A stretch of DNA of 45,577 bases from Oxalobacteraceae bacterium (lineage in GTDB: Bacteria; Pseudomonadota; Gammaproteobacteria; Burkholderiales; Burkholderiaceae_D). The notes beneath the pieces are model-generated. The model was given only the letters and a program-made list of their open reading frames with translations, was not told the DNA's origin and did no database searches. The DNA lies in assembly GCA_030698225.1 (NCBI GenBank), contig JAUYNR010000046.1:1-45577 (forward strand), read 5' to 3'. The translations under genes were made by a program, and so were the position numbers. Shown one piece after another: positions 9,713 through 20,410 of this stretch (its first letter is position 1; each line of letters begins with the position of its first letter).

Positions 9713-11095
9713 CTAGCCTTTTAACGTCTGTTCCAGCACATGCAATTCATGGTTGCATTCCGGGTTCTTGGTGCGGTCCAGCGTGATCTTGCGTACCGCG
9801 TGCAAGACCGTGGTGTGATCGCGCCCGCCGAACAGGTCACCGATTTCGGGCAAGCTTTTCTGCGTCAATTCCTTGGCCAGATACATCGCTATCTGGCGCG
9901 GTCGTGCAATATTCGCTGGCCGTTTCTTGGAATACATGTCGGCCACTTTGATGTTGAAAAAATCGGCCACCGTCTTCTGGATGTTTTCCACCGAAATTTG
10001 CCGGTTCTGCACCGACAGCAAGTCCTTCAGCGCTTCCTTGACCACGTCGATCGTGATGTCCTTGCCGTGAAAGCGCGAATACGCGAGGATCTTGCGCAAT
10101 GCCCCCTCCAGTTCGCGCACATTGGAACGCAGATGCTTGGCGACGAAAAATGCCACATCGTCCGACAGCGTGACGCCTTCCTGGACCGCCTTTTTCAGCA
10201 GGATCGCGACCCGCATCTCCAGCTCCGGCGGCTCGATGGCGACCGTCAGGCCGGAATCAAAGCGCGAAGTCAGGCGGTCATCCATGCCGGTGATTTCTTT
10301 TGGATAGGTGTCGCTGGTGATGATGATTTGTTTTTTTGCCGCGATCAGGGCTTCGAACGCGTAAAAAAATTCTTCCTGGGTGCGGCTCTTGCCGCCGAAG
10401 AACTGGATATCATCGATTAGCAACAGATCCAGCGAATGGTAATAGCGCTTGAAGTCATCGAAACCCTTGCGCTGGTAAGCGGTCACTACGTCGCGCACAT
10501 ACTGTTCGGCGTGGATGTAGCGAATTTTCGCGTTCGGCTGATCGGCCAGAACCTGATTGCCGATGGCGTGGATCAAATGCGTTTTGCCGAGTCCGACGCC
10601 GCCATAAAAGAACAGCGGATTGTACGAAACGCCCGGATTATTGGCGACCTGGATCGCGGCGGCGCGAGCCAGCTGGTTGGCCTTTCCGGTGACGAAACTA
10701 TCGAACGTCAATGCGGTATTGATCCTGCTCTGATCGCGCCGCGGCGAACTCTCCGCCGGTGTTTCCGCAAAGCGCAGTTGCGCATCGGTCGGCACCGGAG
10801 CTCCCGCCAGATCGCCGGTGGGTGCGGTCGCAGGCGGGCGGCGCGGCGCATTGAGTTTCGGATCCAGCACGAATTGCACCTCAATCGGCATTTCCCAGAA
10901 CTGGGTTGCAAGGGCATTAATGCGGCTGGCGAATTGCGTCTTGACCCAATCCAGCTTGAAGCGGTTGGGCGCGGCAATCCGCAAAACCCCGTCGTCAAAG
11001 TCGAGCGGGGCCAGTGGCTTGATCCACGCACTGAATTGCTGCGGCGTCAGTTCCTGCTCCAGTTGCGCGGAGCAGGTCTGCCAGAAATTTTCCAT
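9713..11095 (-). CDS. dnaA: chromosomal replication initiator protein DnaA
   Basis: Binds DnaA boxes and opens the origin. 460 residues: domain I ([25 protein letters not shown]), a variable Pro/Ala-rich linker, AAA+ domain III with Walker [10 protein letters not shown] and Walker [11 protein letters not shown], and domain IV with the DNA-binding signature [15 protein letters not shown]. The start at 11095 gives the family N-terminus and has AAGAAG upstream; the open frame extends 31 codons more without coding character. It is transcribed away from the candidate origin and is followed by dnaN and gyrB. Confidence 0.98.
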   Translation of the reverse strand: MENFWQTCSAQLEQELTPQQFSAWIKPLAPLDFDDGVLRIAAPNRFKLDWVKTQFASRINALATQFWEMPIEVQFVLDPKLNAPRRPPATAPTGDLAGAPVPTDAQLRFAETPAESSPRRDQSRINTALTFDSFVTGKANQLARAAAIQVANNPGVSYNPLFFYGGVGLGKTHLIHAIGNQVLADQPNAKIRYIHAEQYVRDVVTAYQRKGFDDFKRYYHSLDLLLIDDIQFFGGKSRTQEEFFYAFEALIAAKKQIIITSDTYPKEITGMDDRLTSRFDSGLTVAIEPPELEMRVAILLKKAVQEGVTLSDDVAFFVAKHLRSNVRELEGALRKILAYSRFHGKDITIDVVKEALKDLLSVQNRQISVENIQKTVADFFNIKVADMYSKKRPANIARPRQIAMYLAKELTQKSLPEIGDLFGGRDHTTVLHAVRKITLDRTKNPECNHELHVLEQTLKG

Positions 11096-11446
11096 GAATC
11101 TTCTTGAGTGAAAAGGTGTGGGGGGAGGGCGTATCGGTATGTTCCACGAAATGACTGCGATGCAGTCCTGCAGGAGATCGCCACACATCTACGCTATTCT
11201 ACCCCTGCCGGACCGAGTTATCCACAGGTTGCCATGCTTTTAGATTGACAATGCAGATCGGCGCCTGTGGATAAATCTACCAGGCATATTGACAAACCCA
11301 TGCAAAATATTGTCTAATCCACGGTTCCCTGTCCATTAGATGGTCGTTTCGGCTCGTGCCTTTGCCGGCATGTGCAGTGCAAACATCAAAAATGTGGCGC
11401 TGGATGTAAGTGACCCGATTTATTTTTGCTGATTAACGAGACCAAC
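11096..11446. other. oriC: candidate replication origin (oriC) between dnaA and rpmH
   Basis: A 351-bp gap between divergent dnaA and rpmH. It holds two perfect DnaA boxes in opposite orientation, TTATCCACA at 11218-11226 and TGTGGATAA at 11266-11274, plus a weaker TAATCCACG at 11315-11323. A/T-rich segments lie around 11284-11318 and 11415-11437. The position next to dnaA and the boxes fit the usual betaproteobacterial origin. Only two perfect boxes are present, so further degenerate boxes or the dnaA-dnaN gap may contribute. Confidence 0.75.
11289..11318 (+). promoter_or_regulatory. putative promoter of the rpmH-rnpA-yidD-yidC operon
   Basis: A consensus -35 box TTGACA (11289-11294) and, 18 bp on, TCTAAT (11313-11318), one mismatch from TATAAT. 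It points to rpmH. The weak DnaA-box-like TAATCCACG (11315-11323) overlaps the -10, so DnaA binding could repress it; that last point is inference. Confidence 0.6.
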
Positions 11447-11581
11447 ATGAAACGTACATACCAACCTTCAGTCGTACGCCGCAAGCGTACTCACGGCTTT
11501 CGCGCACGCATGGCAACCCGCGGCGGCCGCGCCGTACTGAATGCGCGTCGCGCTAAGGGCCGTAAGCGTTTGGCTGCTTAA
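11447..11581 (+). CDS. rpmH: 50S ribosomal protein L34
   Basis: A complete 44-residue L34, beginning [18 protein letters not shown] and ending RKRLAA, strongly basic as expected of this ribosomal protein. It is the first gene of the conserved rpmH-rnpA-yidD-yidC operon, downstream of the origin, and is separated by 29 bp from rnpA. Confidence 0.98.
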   Translation: MKRTYQPSVVRRKRTHGFRARMATRGGRAVLNARRAKGRKRLAA

Positions 11582-11610
11582 GCTAAACGTACAGCTGGCA
11601 AACTGACTGC

Positions 11611-11985
11611 GTGACAGACGATTTTTCACGTGCTCGGCGAATTGTTAAAACGGATGACTTTTCATCCGTTTTTCGTTTGCGCCCAGTCTATAGAACCGCG
11701 CACTTTGTGTTGTATGCCCAGCCGGCGGGCCGGCCCAATGCCCGTTTGGGTATCGTGGTGGCGAAGCGCTTTGCGCCGCGCGCGGTAACACGCAATACGA
11801 TCAAGCGGATGACGCGTGAACTGTTTCGCCAGACCGAGTTGCCACCGCTGGATTGCATCGTCCGCCTGTCGAAGCCGATCAATGTCAAGGCCGATCCGGC
11901 GACTTCAGTGAAATTGAAGGCATTGCTGCGCACCGAATTGACGCGCTTGCTGGCTTCGCAAAAAATGCCGGAGAACTCCCGATGA
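11611..11985 (+). CDS. rnpA: ribonuclease P protein component
   Basis: Protein subunit that helps the RNase P RNA bind and cleave the 5' leader of pre-tRNA. 124 residues with the RNR motif in [15 protein letters not shown] and an early FSSVFR segment that lines the pre-tRNA leader cleft. The start is GTG at 11611. Its stop overlaps the yidD ATG (ATGA), indicating coupled translation. Confidence 0.95.
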   Translation: MTDDFSRARRIVKTDDFSSVFRLRPVYRTAHFVLYAQPAGRPNARLGIVVAKRFAPRAVTRNTIKRMTRELFRQTELPPLDCIVRLSKPINVKADPATSVKLKALLRTELTRLLASQKMPENSR

Positions 11986-12257
11986 AGGCATTATTGCTGC
12001 TGTTGCGTATATACAAGCTGTGCGTCAGCCCATTTCTTGGGCAAAATTGCCGTTTTTATCCGAGCTGTTCCGATTACGCGGCTCAAGCGGTGCACGAGCA
12101 TGGTGCATTAAAAGGGAGTGCTTTGGCGACCAAGCGCCTATGCAAATGCCATCCATGGCACCCGGGAGGTTTTGATCCGGTGCCGGGAAAACCCCATGAT
12201 TCCCCTTCTGCAGGCGCTAGCGACTGCAGCCATTCCCGAATTTCTGATTTCTCCTGA
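11982..12257 (+). CDS. yidD: membrane protein insertion efficiency factor YidD
   Basis: A 91-residue small amphipathic protein that assists YidC-dependent membrane insertion. The family marks are [17 protein letters not shown] (with the three Cys) and [13 protein letters not shown]. The start ATG 11982 overlaps the rnpA stop; the open frame runs further upstream but there it is only a shadow of rnpA. The C-terminal tail after PGKPHD is somewhat longer than in E. coli. Confidence 0.94.
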   Translation: MKALLLLLRIYKLCVSPFLGQNCRFYPSCSDYAAQAVHEHGALKGSALATKRLCKCHPWHPGGFDPVPGKPHDSPSAGASDCSHSRISDFS

Positions 12258-12268
12258 TAATTACACTT

Positions 12269-13933
12269 ATGGATATCAAACGTACCATCCTTTGGGTTGT
12301 GTTTTCGATGTCGCTGTTGATCCTGTGGGACAACTGGATGCGCTATAACGGAAAACCATCGATGTTTTCGCCATCTGTGACGCAACAAGACAAGCCTGTC
12401 GCCGGCGCTGCCAACGGATCGGCCAAGACCCAGGTGCCGCAGGTATCGGCCCCGGGTGCCGCGCCGTCGCCGTCAGAAATTGCATCAGCGGTTGCCGGAC
12501 CTGCACCGGCCAAGAGCGAAGTCGTGACGGTTACCACCGACGTCATCAGGGCGCAAATCGATACCGCCGGCGGCGAGTTGAAGTATCTCGAACTTTTAAA
12601 GCACAAAGATACGGTCGATCCGACCAAAAACCTGGTGTTGTTCAATGCTACTGCCCAACAGACCTATCTGGCCCAGACCGGCTTGATCGGCGGCGAATTT
12701 CCCAATCACAAATCGGCTTTCATGGTTCAGCCTGGAACCCGTGAACTGGGAGCCGGCAACGAAGTCAAGCTGGTGCTGGAGTCCGAGGCTGGCGGCATCA
12801 AGCTGATCAAAACCTTCACCTTTAAGCGTGGTGATTACAATATTGATATCAAGCACGATATCGCCAACCTTTCCGGGGCGCCGATTGCACCGTCGCTGTA
12901 TTTGCAATTGGTGCGCGATGGTAACAAGCCAGGCGGAGAGTCCAAGCTTTATAGTACGTTCACAGGCCCTGCGGTATATACCGACGCGGAAAAATTCCAG
13001 AAGCTGGACTTCGAAAAGATTGAAAGCGGCAAGGATGAACATGCGACAAAAGCCGATAACGGCTGGGTAGCGCTGATACAACATTATTTCGTTTCGGCCT
13101 TAATCCCACAACAAAATGTGCCGCGTGAAATATTCACCAAGAAAGTCGATACTAACCTGTACGCGATCGGAACCATTCAGCCGCTGGGAACAATTGCGCC
13201 TGGAGCAACAGTGTCGATGGATGCGCACCTGTACTCCGGCCCGCAAGAGACTGCGGCACTGGAAAAAGTTGCTCCCGGCCTGGATCTGGTCAAGGATTAC
13301 GGCTGGCTGACGATTATTGCCAAGCCGATCTTCTGGCTGATGAATCAGATTCACAAGGTAATTGGCAATTGGGGCTGGACCATCATCGCGCTGACAGTCC
13401 TGATCAAGCTGGCGTTCTTCCCATTGTCTGCCGCCAGTTATCGCAGCATGGCCAAAATGAAGCTGGTTACTCCGAAAATGACCGCGATCCGCGAGCGCTT
13501 CAAATCCGAGCCGCAAAAGATGAATCAGGCGATGATGGAGTTATATAAGACCGAAAAGATCAATCCGCTCGGTGGCTGCTTGCCAATCGTGGTGCAGATT
13601 CCGGTCTTCATTTCGCTGTACTGGGTCTTGCTGGCCAGTGTCGAGATGCGCAATGCGCCGTGGCTGGGCTGGATTCACGACTTGTCGGCGCCCGATCCGT
13701 TTTATATTCTGCCGGTAGTGATGGCGGTATCGATGTTCATCCAGACCAAGTTAAACCCGAAACCACCTGATCCGATGCAAGCCAAGATCATGATGTTCAT
13801 GCCGATCGCATTTTCGGTAATGTTCTTCTTCTTTCCGGCTGGTTTGGTACTGTACTGGGTCGTCAATAACATATTGTCGATTGCGCAACAGTGGGCCATC
13901 ACCAGTAAAATGGAAGGCGGCAAGAAAGCATAG
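12269..13933 (+). CDS. yidC: membrane protein insertase YidC
   Basis: Inserts and folds inner-membrane proteins, alone or with SecYEG. 554 residues: N-terminal membrane anchor (residues 5-22), a Pro/Ala/Ser-rich linker, the large periplasmic beta domain (about 75-345), and the conserved C-terminal membrane segments starting near [19 protein letters not shown]. The cytoplasmic hairpin with [17 protein letters not shown] and the [15 protein letters not shown] segment are typical. It starts 12 bp after yidD. A strong terminator follows. Confidence 0.97.
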   Translation: MDIKRTILWVVFSMSLLILWDNWMRYNGKPSMFSPSVTQQDKPVAGAANGSAKTQVPQVSAPGAAPSPSEIASAVAGPAPAKSEVVTVTTDVIRAQIDTAGGELKYLELLKHKDTVDPTKNLVLFNATAQQTYLAQTGLIGGEFPNHKSAFMVQPGTRELGAGNEVKLVLESEAGGIKLIKTFTFKRGDYNIDIKHDIANLSGAPIAPSLYLQLVRDGNKPGGESKLYSTFTGPAVYTDAEKFQKLDFEKIESGKDEHATKADNGWVALIQHYFVSALIPQQNVPREIFTKKVDTNLYAIGTIQPLGTIAPGATVSMDAHLYSGPQETAALEKVAPGLDLVKDYGWLTIIAKPIFWLMNQIHKVIGNWGWTIIALTVLIKLAFFPLSAASYRSMAKMKLVTPKMTAIRERFKSEPQKMNQAMMELYKTEKINPLGGCLPIVVQIPVFISLYWVLLASVEMRNAPWLGWIHDLSAPDPFYILPVVMAVSMFIQTKLNPKPPDPMQAKIMMFMPIAFSVMFFFFPAGLVLYWVVNNILSIAQQWAITSKMEGGKKA

Positions 13934-13960
13934 GCATCTTCAGCCATGTAACGCATAATC

Positions 13961-13995
13961 AAAAGGCGGAATCTGTTCAGATTCCGCCTTTTTTA
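13961..13995 (+). terminator. terminator of the rpmH-yidC operon
   Basis: Long perfect inverted repeat: AAAAGGCGGAATCTG (13961-13975) pairs with CAGATTCCGCCTTTT (13978-13992), followed by further T residues. The symmetry with A-run and T-run on both sides would allow it to work in both directions. The 275 bp from here to cheZ hold no gene I can see. Confidence 0.92.
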
Positions 13996-14270
13996 TTAAA
14001 GATATTCCAGTTTTGGGCCGTTAGCCAAATGTCGCTGCCAGCGCTGTGCAAGTCGGTGCGGCCGGCGTTAAACCAGGAACGAGTTAGAAGGCTATTTCTT
14101 CGCTACCAAACAATGCTCGAAATTATTATTTGTCGTGATTGCCGGTAAAAATTTCCTGCGCTGGAAAAATACCAAAGCGTCGCGCAAACTATCAATCCGC
14201 TTATGTCGTACCGCATGCGATTGCTGCAACACCGGGCGAGCAGCTAGAAAAATTTTGAGAGGCATGGACT

Positions 14271-15017
14271 ATGAGTGACAGTTTTGAGGATCTGGATGCC
14301 CTGTTCGATCAGATATCAGCCCAGCATACAGAAATTGCAGTGACCGCAGCCGATGCTTCGTCCAGTACCGTCCACGCATCGGAAACTGCGCCGGAAGGGA
14401 TTCCCGAGGCTGAAAAACCAATGTACGAACGGCTCGGAGGTATTGTCCGGATATTGCATGACTCAATACGCGAACTGGGCCATCAGCATCCGTTCAACTC
14501 TCTTAACTCACAAATCGGCGATGCGCAGGACCGCTTGGCTTATGTTGCCACGCTGACAGAGCAGGCTGCGAACAAGGTGCTGAATGCGACTGATGCCGGC
14601 ATGCCGGCGCAGGAAAATCTGTCGAACGGTGCCAAGGATATGAAGGCGCGTTGGAACGATCTGTACGATGGCAAGCTCAGCGTGGAAGAGTTCAAGCTGC
14701 TCGCTGACGACACCAGAAGTTTCACGTCCTCGGTAATCGAGGTTACCGAAGAAGAGAAAGCGCGTTTGCTGGAAATCATGATGGCGCAGGATTTCCAGGA
14801 TTTGACTGGTCAGTTGATCAAAAAAGTGGTGGCAATTACCCAGGCTGTCGAGCGCGAACTGGCGCAACTGCTGTGGGACAACGCTCCTGAGGCAGTAAAG
14901 GACAAGCCGCTGGCACAGAAGGAAGCGGTGATTGATCTGATGCAGGGACCGGTTGTGCCATCTGCCGCGATGGGACAGGACGCTGTCGACGGCCTTCTGG
15001 ATGACCTGGGTTTCTGA
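14271..15017 (+). CDS. cheZ: protein phosphatase CheZ
   Basis: Dephosphorylates CheY-P in chemotaxis. 248 residues, helical, with the active-site segment MMAQDFQDLTGQLIKK; Asp177 and Gln181 match the two catalytic residues of E. coli CheZ (Asp143, Gln147). The extreme C-terminus DAVDGLLDDLGF is the CheY-binding peptide after a flexible linker. GAGAGG precedes the ATG by nine bases. Its stop overlaps the start of the next gene by one base (TGATG). Being coupled to a CheA-like kinase, it probably serves a dedicated signalling pathway rather than only the main flagellar set; no cheY, cheW or receptor gene is nearby. Confidence 0.9.
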   Translation: MSDSFEDLDALFDQISAQHTEIAVTAADASSSTVHASETAPEGIPEAEKPMYERLGGIVRILHDSIRELGHQHPFNSLNSQIGDAQDRLAYVATLTEQAANKVLNATDAGMPAQENLSNGAKDMKARWNDLYDGKLSVEEFKLLADDTRSFTSSVIEVTEEEKARLLEIMMAQDFQDLTGQLIKKVVAITQAVERELAQLLWDNAPEAVKDKPLAQKEAVIDLMQGPVVPSAAMGQDAVDGLLDDLGF

Positions 15018-16798
15018 TGGATGACATGCTCAAAGAGTTCGTGGTCGAAGCGCTGGAGCTCGCCACCAATGTTGAAGCGCATCTGCTGGTGCTGGAACGC
15101 CAGCCGGATGATCAGAACACTTTGAATGCGCTGTTCCGGTCATTTCATACGATTAAGGGCGGTGCCGGTTTCATGAACCTGACGGCCATGGTATCGGCCT
15201 GCCATCTGACCGAAAACCTGTTTGATGCCTTGCGCACCGGTGCCGCGCCTGTGACGCCGATTGCGATCGAGGCGGCCCTGCAGGCCAGCGGTTTTGTTGC
15301 GGATCAGCTCGGCGAGTTGGCCAACGGCGTCGCAGCCGAGCAGCTGGCGGCCATGCCCGATGCATTGCAGGCCATCCTGACTGCGGCAATCGATGGCAAT
15401 GCACGGCTTGCCGCGCCGGTTGCGGTAGCAGCAGAGGCGCCGAATCTCGCCGGCGAGCCGGATTGGGATGCGTATTATCGTGCGCTGGTGCCGGCGCATG
15501 CCCTGCCGTCTGCGGCAGACGTACCTGCACCTGCTGCGATTGCGATTCCGGTGGTTGCAGTAAAAGCTGAAAAATCCCAGCCGACAGCTCAGGCAGCGAA
15601 ATCCACGGCCCCGGTGATCGAGGAAAGCATCCGGATTGACGCCGTCAAGCTTGATACCTTGCTCGAAGTGGCCGGAGAATCGGTGCAGGCGGCCAATCAG
15701 GCCGCCGTGCTGCTGGAAAAACTGGCGCAATTCAAATTCGAAGGTGACGCTACGACTCTGGTGGCAACGCTAACGGAAACAATAGAGCGCGCCTCGCGCT
15801 ACGCCACAGAATTGCAGCGGGCTACGCTGGCCACCCGCATGCAGCCGGTCGGCCGGCTGTTCCAGAAGTTTCCCAGACTGATTCGGGAACTTGCCAAGGA
15901 TCTCGGCAAGGAAGTCGAGCTGGCGATCAAGGGTGCGGAAACTGAAGTCGACCGGGTAGTGGTCGACAGCCTGTATGACCCGCTGGTGCACATGCTGCGC
16001 AACTCGCTCGATCATGGCGTGGAAAGCCAGGAAGAGCGCATCAAGTCCGGGAAATCACCCAAATCGACCATATCCCTGACCGCCTGGCAGGAAGCCAGCA
16101 GCGTGATGATCGAAGTGGCGGATGACGGCATGGGTATGAACCCGCAGATTCTGCGCGAAAAGGCCCGCGCCAAGGGATTGATCGGCGCCAACGATGCGCA
16201 AACCGACGAAGAGGCATTCCAGTTGGTCTTCCTGCCCGGATTTTCCACCAAGGAAGTCGCTTCCGCGGTATCCGGACGCGGGGTCGGCATGGATGTGGTG
16301 AAAACCGCGGTCGACAAACACCGCGGCACGATTCACATTGATTCGCGCCTCGGTCTGGGCACGCGTTTTCTGATTCGCTTGCCGATTGAACTTTCGATCG
16401 TGCCGACCATGCTGGTGCGCACCAGCGGTGCAGCATTGGCAATGCCGCTTGCGGTAATCGAGCGCGTGGTGGAGCTGCCTGAAACGTTTTCCGAGGTTGG
16501 CGGAGCCCCGATGCTGCGCGATCAGGGGCGTCCGCTGCTGGTGCGCTCGCTGGCCAAGATTCTCGGTTACGAGGTATGCGTGGAGCGGGTCGGGATCGTG
16601 ATTGCGGCGCCGCAACCGTACATTCTGGCGATGGAAGCGGTTGAGGGTACTGCCGACCTGGTCATCAAGCCCTTATCCTGCCTCAACGTGCCCGGCATTA
16701 CCGGTACCGCGCGTTCGGCCGAAGGCGAGTTGGTGCTGGTGATCGGCCTCGGCTATCTGCTCGACGGCTGCCGCACCGGCGCGCGCCTGGCGGCATAA
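15017..16798 (+). CDS. cheA: CheA-like chemotaxis histidine kinase
   Basis: 593 residues in CheA order: HPt domain with the phospho-His in FHTIKGGAGF (His44), a Pro/Ala-rich linker (about 130-200) in place of a P2 CheY-docking domain, a dimerisation helix pair, the HATPase with N box HMLRNSLDHGVE, DDGMGMN and SGRGVGMDVV, and a C-terminal CheW-like domain. It has no receiver domain. Lacking a visible P2 domain it resembles compact CheA paralogs. Its start codon overlaps the cheZ stop, so both are made together. Confidence 0.9.
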   Translation: MDDMLKEFVVEALELATNVEAHLLVLERQPDDQNTLNALFRSFHTIKGGAGFMNLTAMVSACHLTENLFDALRTGAAPVTPIAIEAALQASGFVADQLGELANGVAAEQLAAMPDALQAILTAAIDGNARLAAPVAVAAEAPNLAGEPDWDAYYRALVPAHALPSAADVPAPAAIAIPVVAVKAEKSQPTAQAAKSTAPVIEESIRIDAVKLDTLLEVAGESVQAANQAAVLLEKLAQFKFEGDATTLVATLTETIERASRYATELQRATLATRMQPVGRLFQKFPRLIRELAKDLGKEVELAIKGAETEVDRVVVDSLYDPLVHMLRNSLDHGVESQEERIKSGKSPKSTISLTAWQEASSVMIEVADDGMGMNPQILREKARAKGLIGANDAQTDEEAFQLVFLPGFSTKEVASAVSGRGVGMDVVKTAVDKHRGTIHIDSRLGLGTRFLIRLPIELSIVPTMLVRTSGAALAMPLAVIERVVELPETFSEVGGAPMLRDQGRPLLVRSLAKILGYEVCVERVGIVIAAPQPYILAMEAVEGTADLVIKPLSCLNVPGITGTARSAEGELVLVIGLGYLLDGCRTGARLAA

Positions 16799-16937
16799 AC
16801 AGTTTTACCTGCCTGCTGAGCGTACTGCCGCACCGTTTGCTGCGATTTCCTTTCGCTTGATCGAAAAAATCCCGCCAAACCCGACAGTTAGCCACGCCAC
16901 TGGCCGTGCGAAGGCATTGTTTAGGTAAAATCGCGCT

Positions 16938-18311
16938 ATGAACCTTGACTCATCTCCCATAGCAGCCATTGCCACCGCTCCCGGGCGCGGCGGTATTGGC
17001 GTAGTACGTGTTTCCGGCAAAAATCTTGCTGCCTTGCTGCAGGCGCTGGGTTTTCAGCTGAAGCCGCGTCATGCGACCTATCTGCCCTTCACTCAGGCCG
17101 ATGGCAGCATCATCGATCACGGCCTGGCGATCCATTTCAAGGCCCCGCATTCCTACACCGGCGAAGATGTGCTGGAATTGCAAGGGCACGGCGGGCCGGT
17201 AGTGCTGCAGATGTTGCTGGCACGTTGCCTGGAAGCGGGGCGGGAAATCGGCTTGCGGCTGGCGCAGCCGGGCGAATTCACGCACCGGGCATTCCTTAAC
17301 GACAAGCTGGACCTGGCGCAGGCGGAAGCGGTCGCCGATCTGATTGAGGCATCGACCGAGGCGGCGGTAAAGTCGGCTTCGCAATCGCTGTCGGGCGTCT
17401 TTTCCAAGGTGATTCATACGCTGGTCGAACAGGTTGTGCAATTGCGCATGCTGGTTGAGGCGACGCTCGATTTTCCGGAAGAGGAAATCGATTTCCTGGA
17501 AAAATCCAATGCACGGGGCCAATTGGCGCATATCCAGCAGACTGTACACACCGTCTTGCTGCAGGCGCAACAGGGCGCCTTGCTGCGCGAAGGCTTGAAC
17601 GTGGTGCTGGCAGGCAAGCCCAACGTCGGCAAATCGTCCCTATTGAACGCACTGGCAGGCGCGGAAGTAGCGATCGTCACGCCGATTGCCGGCACCACCC
17701 GCGACAAGGTGACTGAAACCATCCAGATCGAAGGCATTCCGCTCAATATCATCGATACCGCCGGCATTCGCGATACCGATGACGCCAATGACGAGGTCGA
17801 ACGCATCGGCATTGCGCGCACCTGGGTCGAAGTCGGCCGTGCCGACGTGATCCTGCATTTGCTGGATGCGGACCGGGGACCGACGCGCGAAGACGAAATT
17901 ATGGTGGAGCGCTTTCCGGACGGCGTGCCGGTGATCCGCATCTGGAACAAGATCGACCTGTCCGGACACAAGCCCAGCATCGACACCATGCTGGACGCGA
18001 CCCACATCTATCTGTCGGCACAGCACATGAGCGGGATCGATCTGTTGCGCTCGGAGTTGCTGCGTATCGCCGGCTGGCAGCAAACCGGCGAATCGGTGTA
18101 TCTGGCGCGCGAGCGGCATCTGATCGCACTGCGCGCCGCGCGCGACCATCTGCAGACGGCAGCGCAGTTTGCTGCGCAAGACGACCACTCGCTGGACCTG
18201 CTGGCAGAGGAGTTGCGGCTGACACAGGAGCAGCTGGGCAGCATCACCGGCGAATTTACGCCCGACGATTTGCTGGGGGTGATATTTAGCCGCTTCTGCA
18301 TCGGCAAGTAA
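16938..18311 (+). CDS. mnmE: tRNA modification GTPase MnmE
   Basis: With MnmG it builds the (carboxymethyl)aminomethyl group on U34 of certain tRNAs. 457 residues: folate-binding N-terminal domain ([20 protein letters not shown]), helical domain, inserted G domain with GKPNVGKSS (226-234), GTTRD, DTAGIRD and NKID, and the C-terminal FCIGK whose Cys is required for modification. It would normally follow yidC directly; here cheZ and cheA separate them. Confidence 0.98.
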   Translation: MNLDSSPIAAIATAPGRGGIGVVRVSGKNLAALLQALGFQLKPRHATYLPFTQADGSIIDHGLAIHFKAPHSYTGEDVLELQGHGGPVVLQMLLARCLEAGREIGLRLAQPGEFTHRAFLNDKLDLAQAEAVADLIEASTEAAVKSASQSLSGVFSKVIHTLVEQVVQLRMLVEATLDFPEEEIDFLEKSNARGQLAHIQQTVHTVLLQAQQGALLREGLNVVLAGKPNVGKSSLLNALAGAEVAIVTPIAGTTRDKVTETIQIEGIPLNIIDTAGIRDTDDANDEVERIGIARTWVEVGRADVILHLLDADRGPTREDEIMVERFPDGVPVIRIWNKIDLSGHKPSIDTMLDATHIYLSAQHMSGIDLLRSELLRIAGWQQTGESVYLARERHLIALRAARDHLQTAAQFAAQDDHSLDLLAEELRLTQEQLGSITGEFTPDDLLGVIFSRFCIGK

Positions 18312-18349
18312 TATTCGATCCAAAAAAATGCTACGCCGGATTATTACTC

Positions 18350-20410
18350 TTACTGACTGAACTGCACCGGAATCAGCGACGCCGGTGCCGGCCACACGCC
18401 GCGTGCCAGCAGGCGGCTGCCGTCGAACCGCAGCCAGCTCTGGGCACCGTAATGCGGCAACGGGCGCAGCAGCGCGCGTAGCGCATTGGCGTCGGTGGCG
18501 GAAACTACCGCCAGCGGCGCACCGGTTGTGCGCTGGAGCGTCCATACCTGCGCGCCACTGCGATTCGCAGCCAAGTTGGCCGGACGGGGTGGCAGGCCGG
18601 CGCCGGCCAGCGCGGCATCGACATCCGCATGCAGGCCGGCCAGCAATACCGGTTCGCTGCCCTGTTTCAGCTGATCGGGCGCAATCGTCTGGGGCGCAGT
18701 CTCGAACAGTCGCCGAGCCACTGCATCGACCGCTTCACGCACGTCGGTCGCCGGCGATGCGATCAGCAGCCGTGGTGCCGCAGCGACGATCCACTGGCGC
18801 AGGATCGGCGGCAGTTGTGCGCGTTCCAATTGGCGCCAGACGCGCAAGTCGGGGTCGAGCCGCACGGCTTCCGGCACCGCGTCCACTGCCAGCGTCACTT
18901 CATCATGCTCTCGCCGGCTGTCGATCCAGCGCGTCTCGGAGCGGCCGGCATACAGAATTTCAAGCGGCAGCCGCAATGCATAGGCCGGCGCATCCTGCTC
19001 CAGTGCCAGTGTCAAGCGGGTCTTGCCGCCCTGCGATTTGGCGCTGGCGCTGGCGATCTTCATAGCCGGCGCATCGGCCCGGTTCAGCCACTGCGCAAAA
19101 AAAGGTTCCAGTGGCCGTCCTGCAGCCTGCTCGAATGCGCGTCGCAGGTCGTCCCAGGACGCGCTCTGGAAACGATGCCGGTCCCAGAATACCCGCAGTC
19201 CGCGCCGGAACGCGTCCGCACCGATCGTATCGCGCAGCATCACGAACAGCATCGCCGACTTGCCGTAACCGAGCGCAGCAGCGGCGCCGTGGATGCGTGA
19301 ACGGAATGCCGTCAGCGGCTGCCGGCTGGCGGCCGGCACCGCGGCAAAATCACGCAGCCAGCCGAGCCGCATCTGGCGCGCTGCCTCATCCGACTCGCGC
19401 TCCTTGTACGCATAGTCGGCCATGAAGGTGGTCAGCCCCTCGCACCAGTTGCCGCTGGCGTAATCGACGTAGACGCCGTTGCCCCACCAGTTGTGCAGCA
19501 CCTCGTGCCCGAGCGAACTGGCGCGGATGAACGGCAGCTTCAGTACCTCGGCGCTGATATAGGTCAGGGTCGGCATGCCGAAGCCAGTCGGCAGCGGGCT
19601 GGCCACCACTGAAAATTCGCTGAACGGATAGGCGCCGATCTGCGCGCTATACAGTTCGAGGTAGCGCCGGGTGTCATCCAGATAGCCATCGGCCAGCCCG
19701 GCGATCGCATCGAGTTCGGGCGTGAAGTAGGTACGCAGCCGCACCGGCCCGCCGCCGGCGCGCGGCATACTCTGCTCGCGCACCAGCCACGGCCCAGCCA
19801 TCAGGTCGATGCCGTCGGCCGGCTGCAGGAATTCAAAGCTGGCGCGGTAGCGGCCGGAGGCATCGGTCGGTAGCTGCTCGGACAGCAGCCGCCCCGGCAC
19901 CAGCGCACGCTGCCCGGCCGGCAGCGACACGCTGACCTTGTAGGTAAAGCGCGCCGCCGGTTGCGGATACCAGGCGCCGCCGGCCGGCAGAAAACTGCCT
20001 TCGCTGGCGGCCATCGGCGACAGGCTGCGCAGCACGTCATGCTGGTCGAGGCTGCGGTCGAGCGCCGGCAGCGTGCCGCCATACTCCAGCCGCAGCGTGC
20101 CAGCCGTCACCGGCAGCGCCACGCGCCAGTGCCGCAGCGCGCCGTCGCGCCCGGCCGCAACCACCTTGACGCGCTGGCCGTCGAGCGCGGCGGCGCGCAC
20201 TTCCAGCGTTTCATGCAATGTGAAGTTGAATTTCGCCGCAGCCGGGGCCAGCAACGCCACCGCGTTGAGCCGACGCCTGCCGGGGTCCAGTTCGAGCTGC
20301 AGTTCCAGCTGCGGCAAGGCGGCGCGGGCAGTACCCTGAAGCAGCAGCGCAAACAGTGCCAGCAGCGCCCACCACGCGACCGGCGCGGGCGAACGGCGCC
20401 GGGGTTTCAT
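18350..20410 (-). CDS. M1-like secreted zinc metallopeptidase
   Basis: 686 residues with a signal peptide (basic start, hydrophobic 11-25, cut near TARA-A). The gluzincin site is GHEVLHNWWGN (His302, Glu303, His306) with the third ligand Glu324 in GNWCEGLTTF; 17 residues lie between, one fewer than in classical M1 enzymes. An upstream GFGMPTLTY segment takes the place of the exopeptidase GAMEN loop, so substrate choice may differ. The C-terminal 200 residues are a separate domain I cannot assign. Its ATG overlaps the stop of the upstream ChaN gene by four bases (ATGA), so the two are coupled. It probably acts in the periplasm. Confidence 0.88.
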   Translation of the reverse strand: MKPRRRSPAPVAWWALLALFALLLQGTARAALPQLELQLELDPGRRRLNAVALLAPAAAKFNFTLHETLEVRAAALDGQRVKVVAAGRDGALRHWRVALPVTAGTLRLEYGGTLPALDRSLDQHDVLRSLSPMAASEGSFLPAGGAWYPQPAARFTYKVSVSLPAGQRALVPGRLLSEQLPTDASGRYRASFEFLQPADGIDLMAGPWLVREQSMPRAGGGPVRLRTYFTPELDAIAGLADGYLDDTRRYLELYSAQIGAYPFSEFSVVASPLPTGFGMPTLTYISAEVLKLPFIRASSLGHEVLHNWWGNGVYVDYASGNWCEGLTTFMADYAYKERESDEAARQMRLGWLRDFAAVPAASRQPLTAFRSRIHGAAAALGYGKSAMLFVMLRDTIGADAFRRGLRVFWDRHRFQSASWDDLRRAFEQAAGRPLEPFFAQWLNRADAPAMKIASASAKSQGGKTRLTLALEQDAPAYALRLPLEILYAGRSETRWIDSRREHDEVTLAVDAVPEAVRLDPDLRVWRQLERAQLPPILRQWIVAAAPRLLIASPATDVREAVDAVARRLFETAPQTIAPDQLKQGSEPVLLAGLHADVDAALAGAGLPPRPANLAANRSGAQVWTLQRTTGAPLAVVSATDANALRALLRPLPHYGAQSWLRFDGSRLLARGVWPAPASLIPVQFSQ

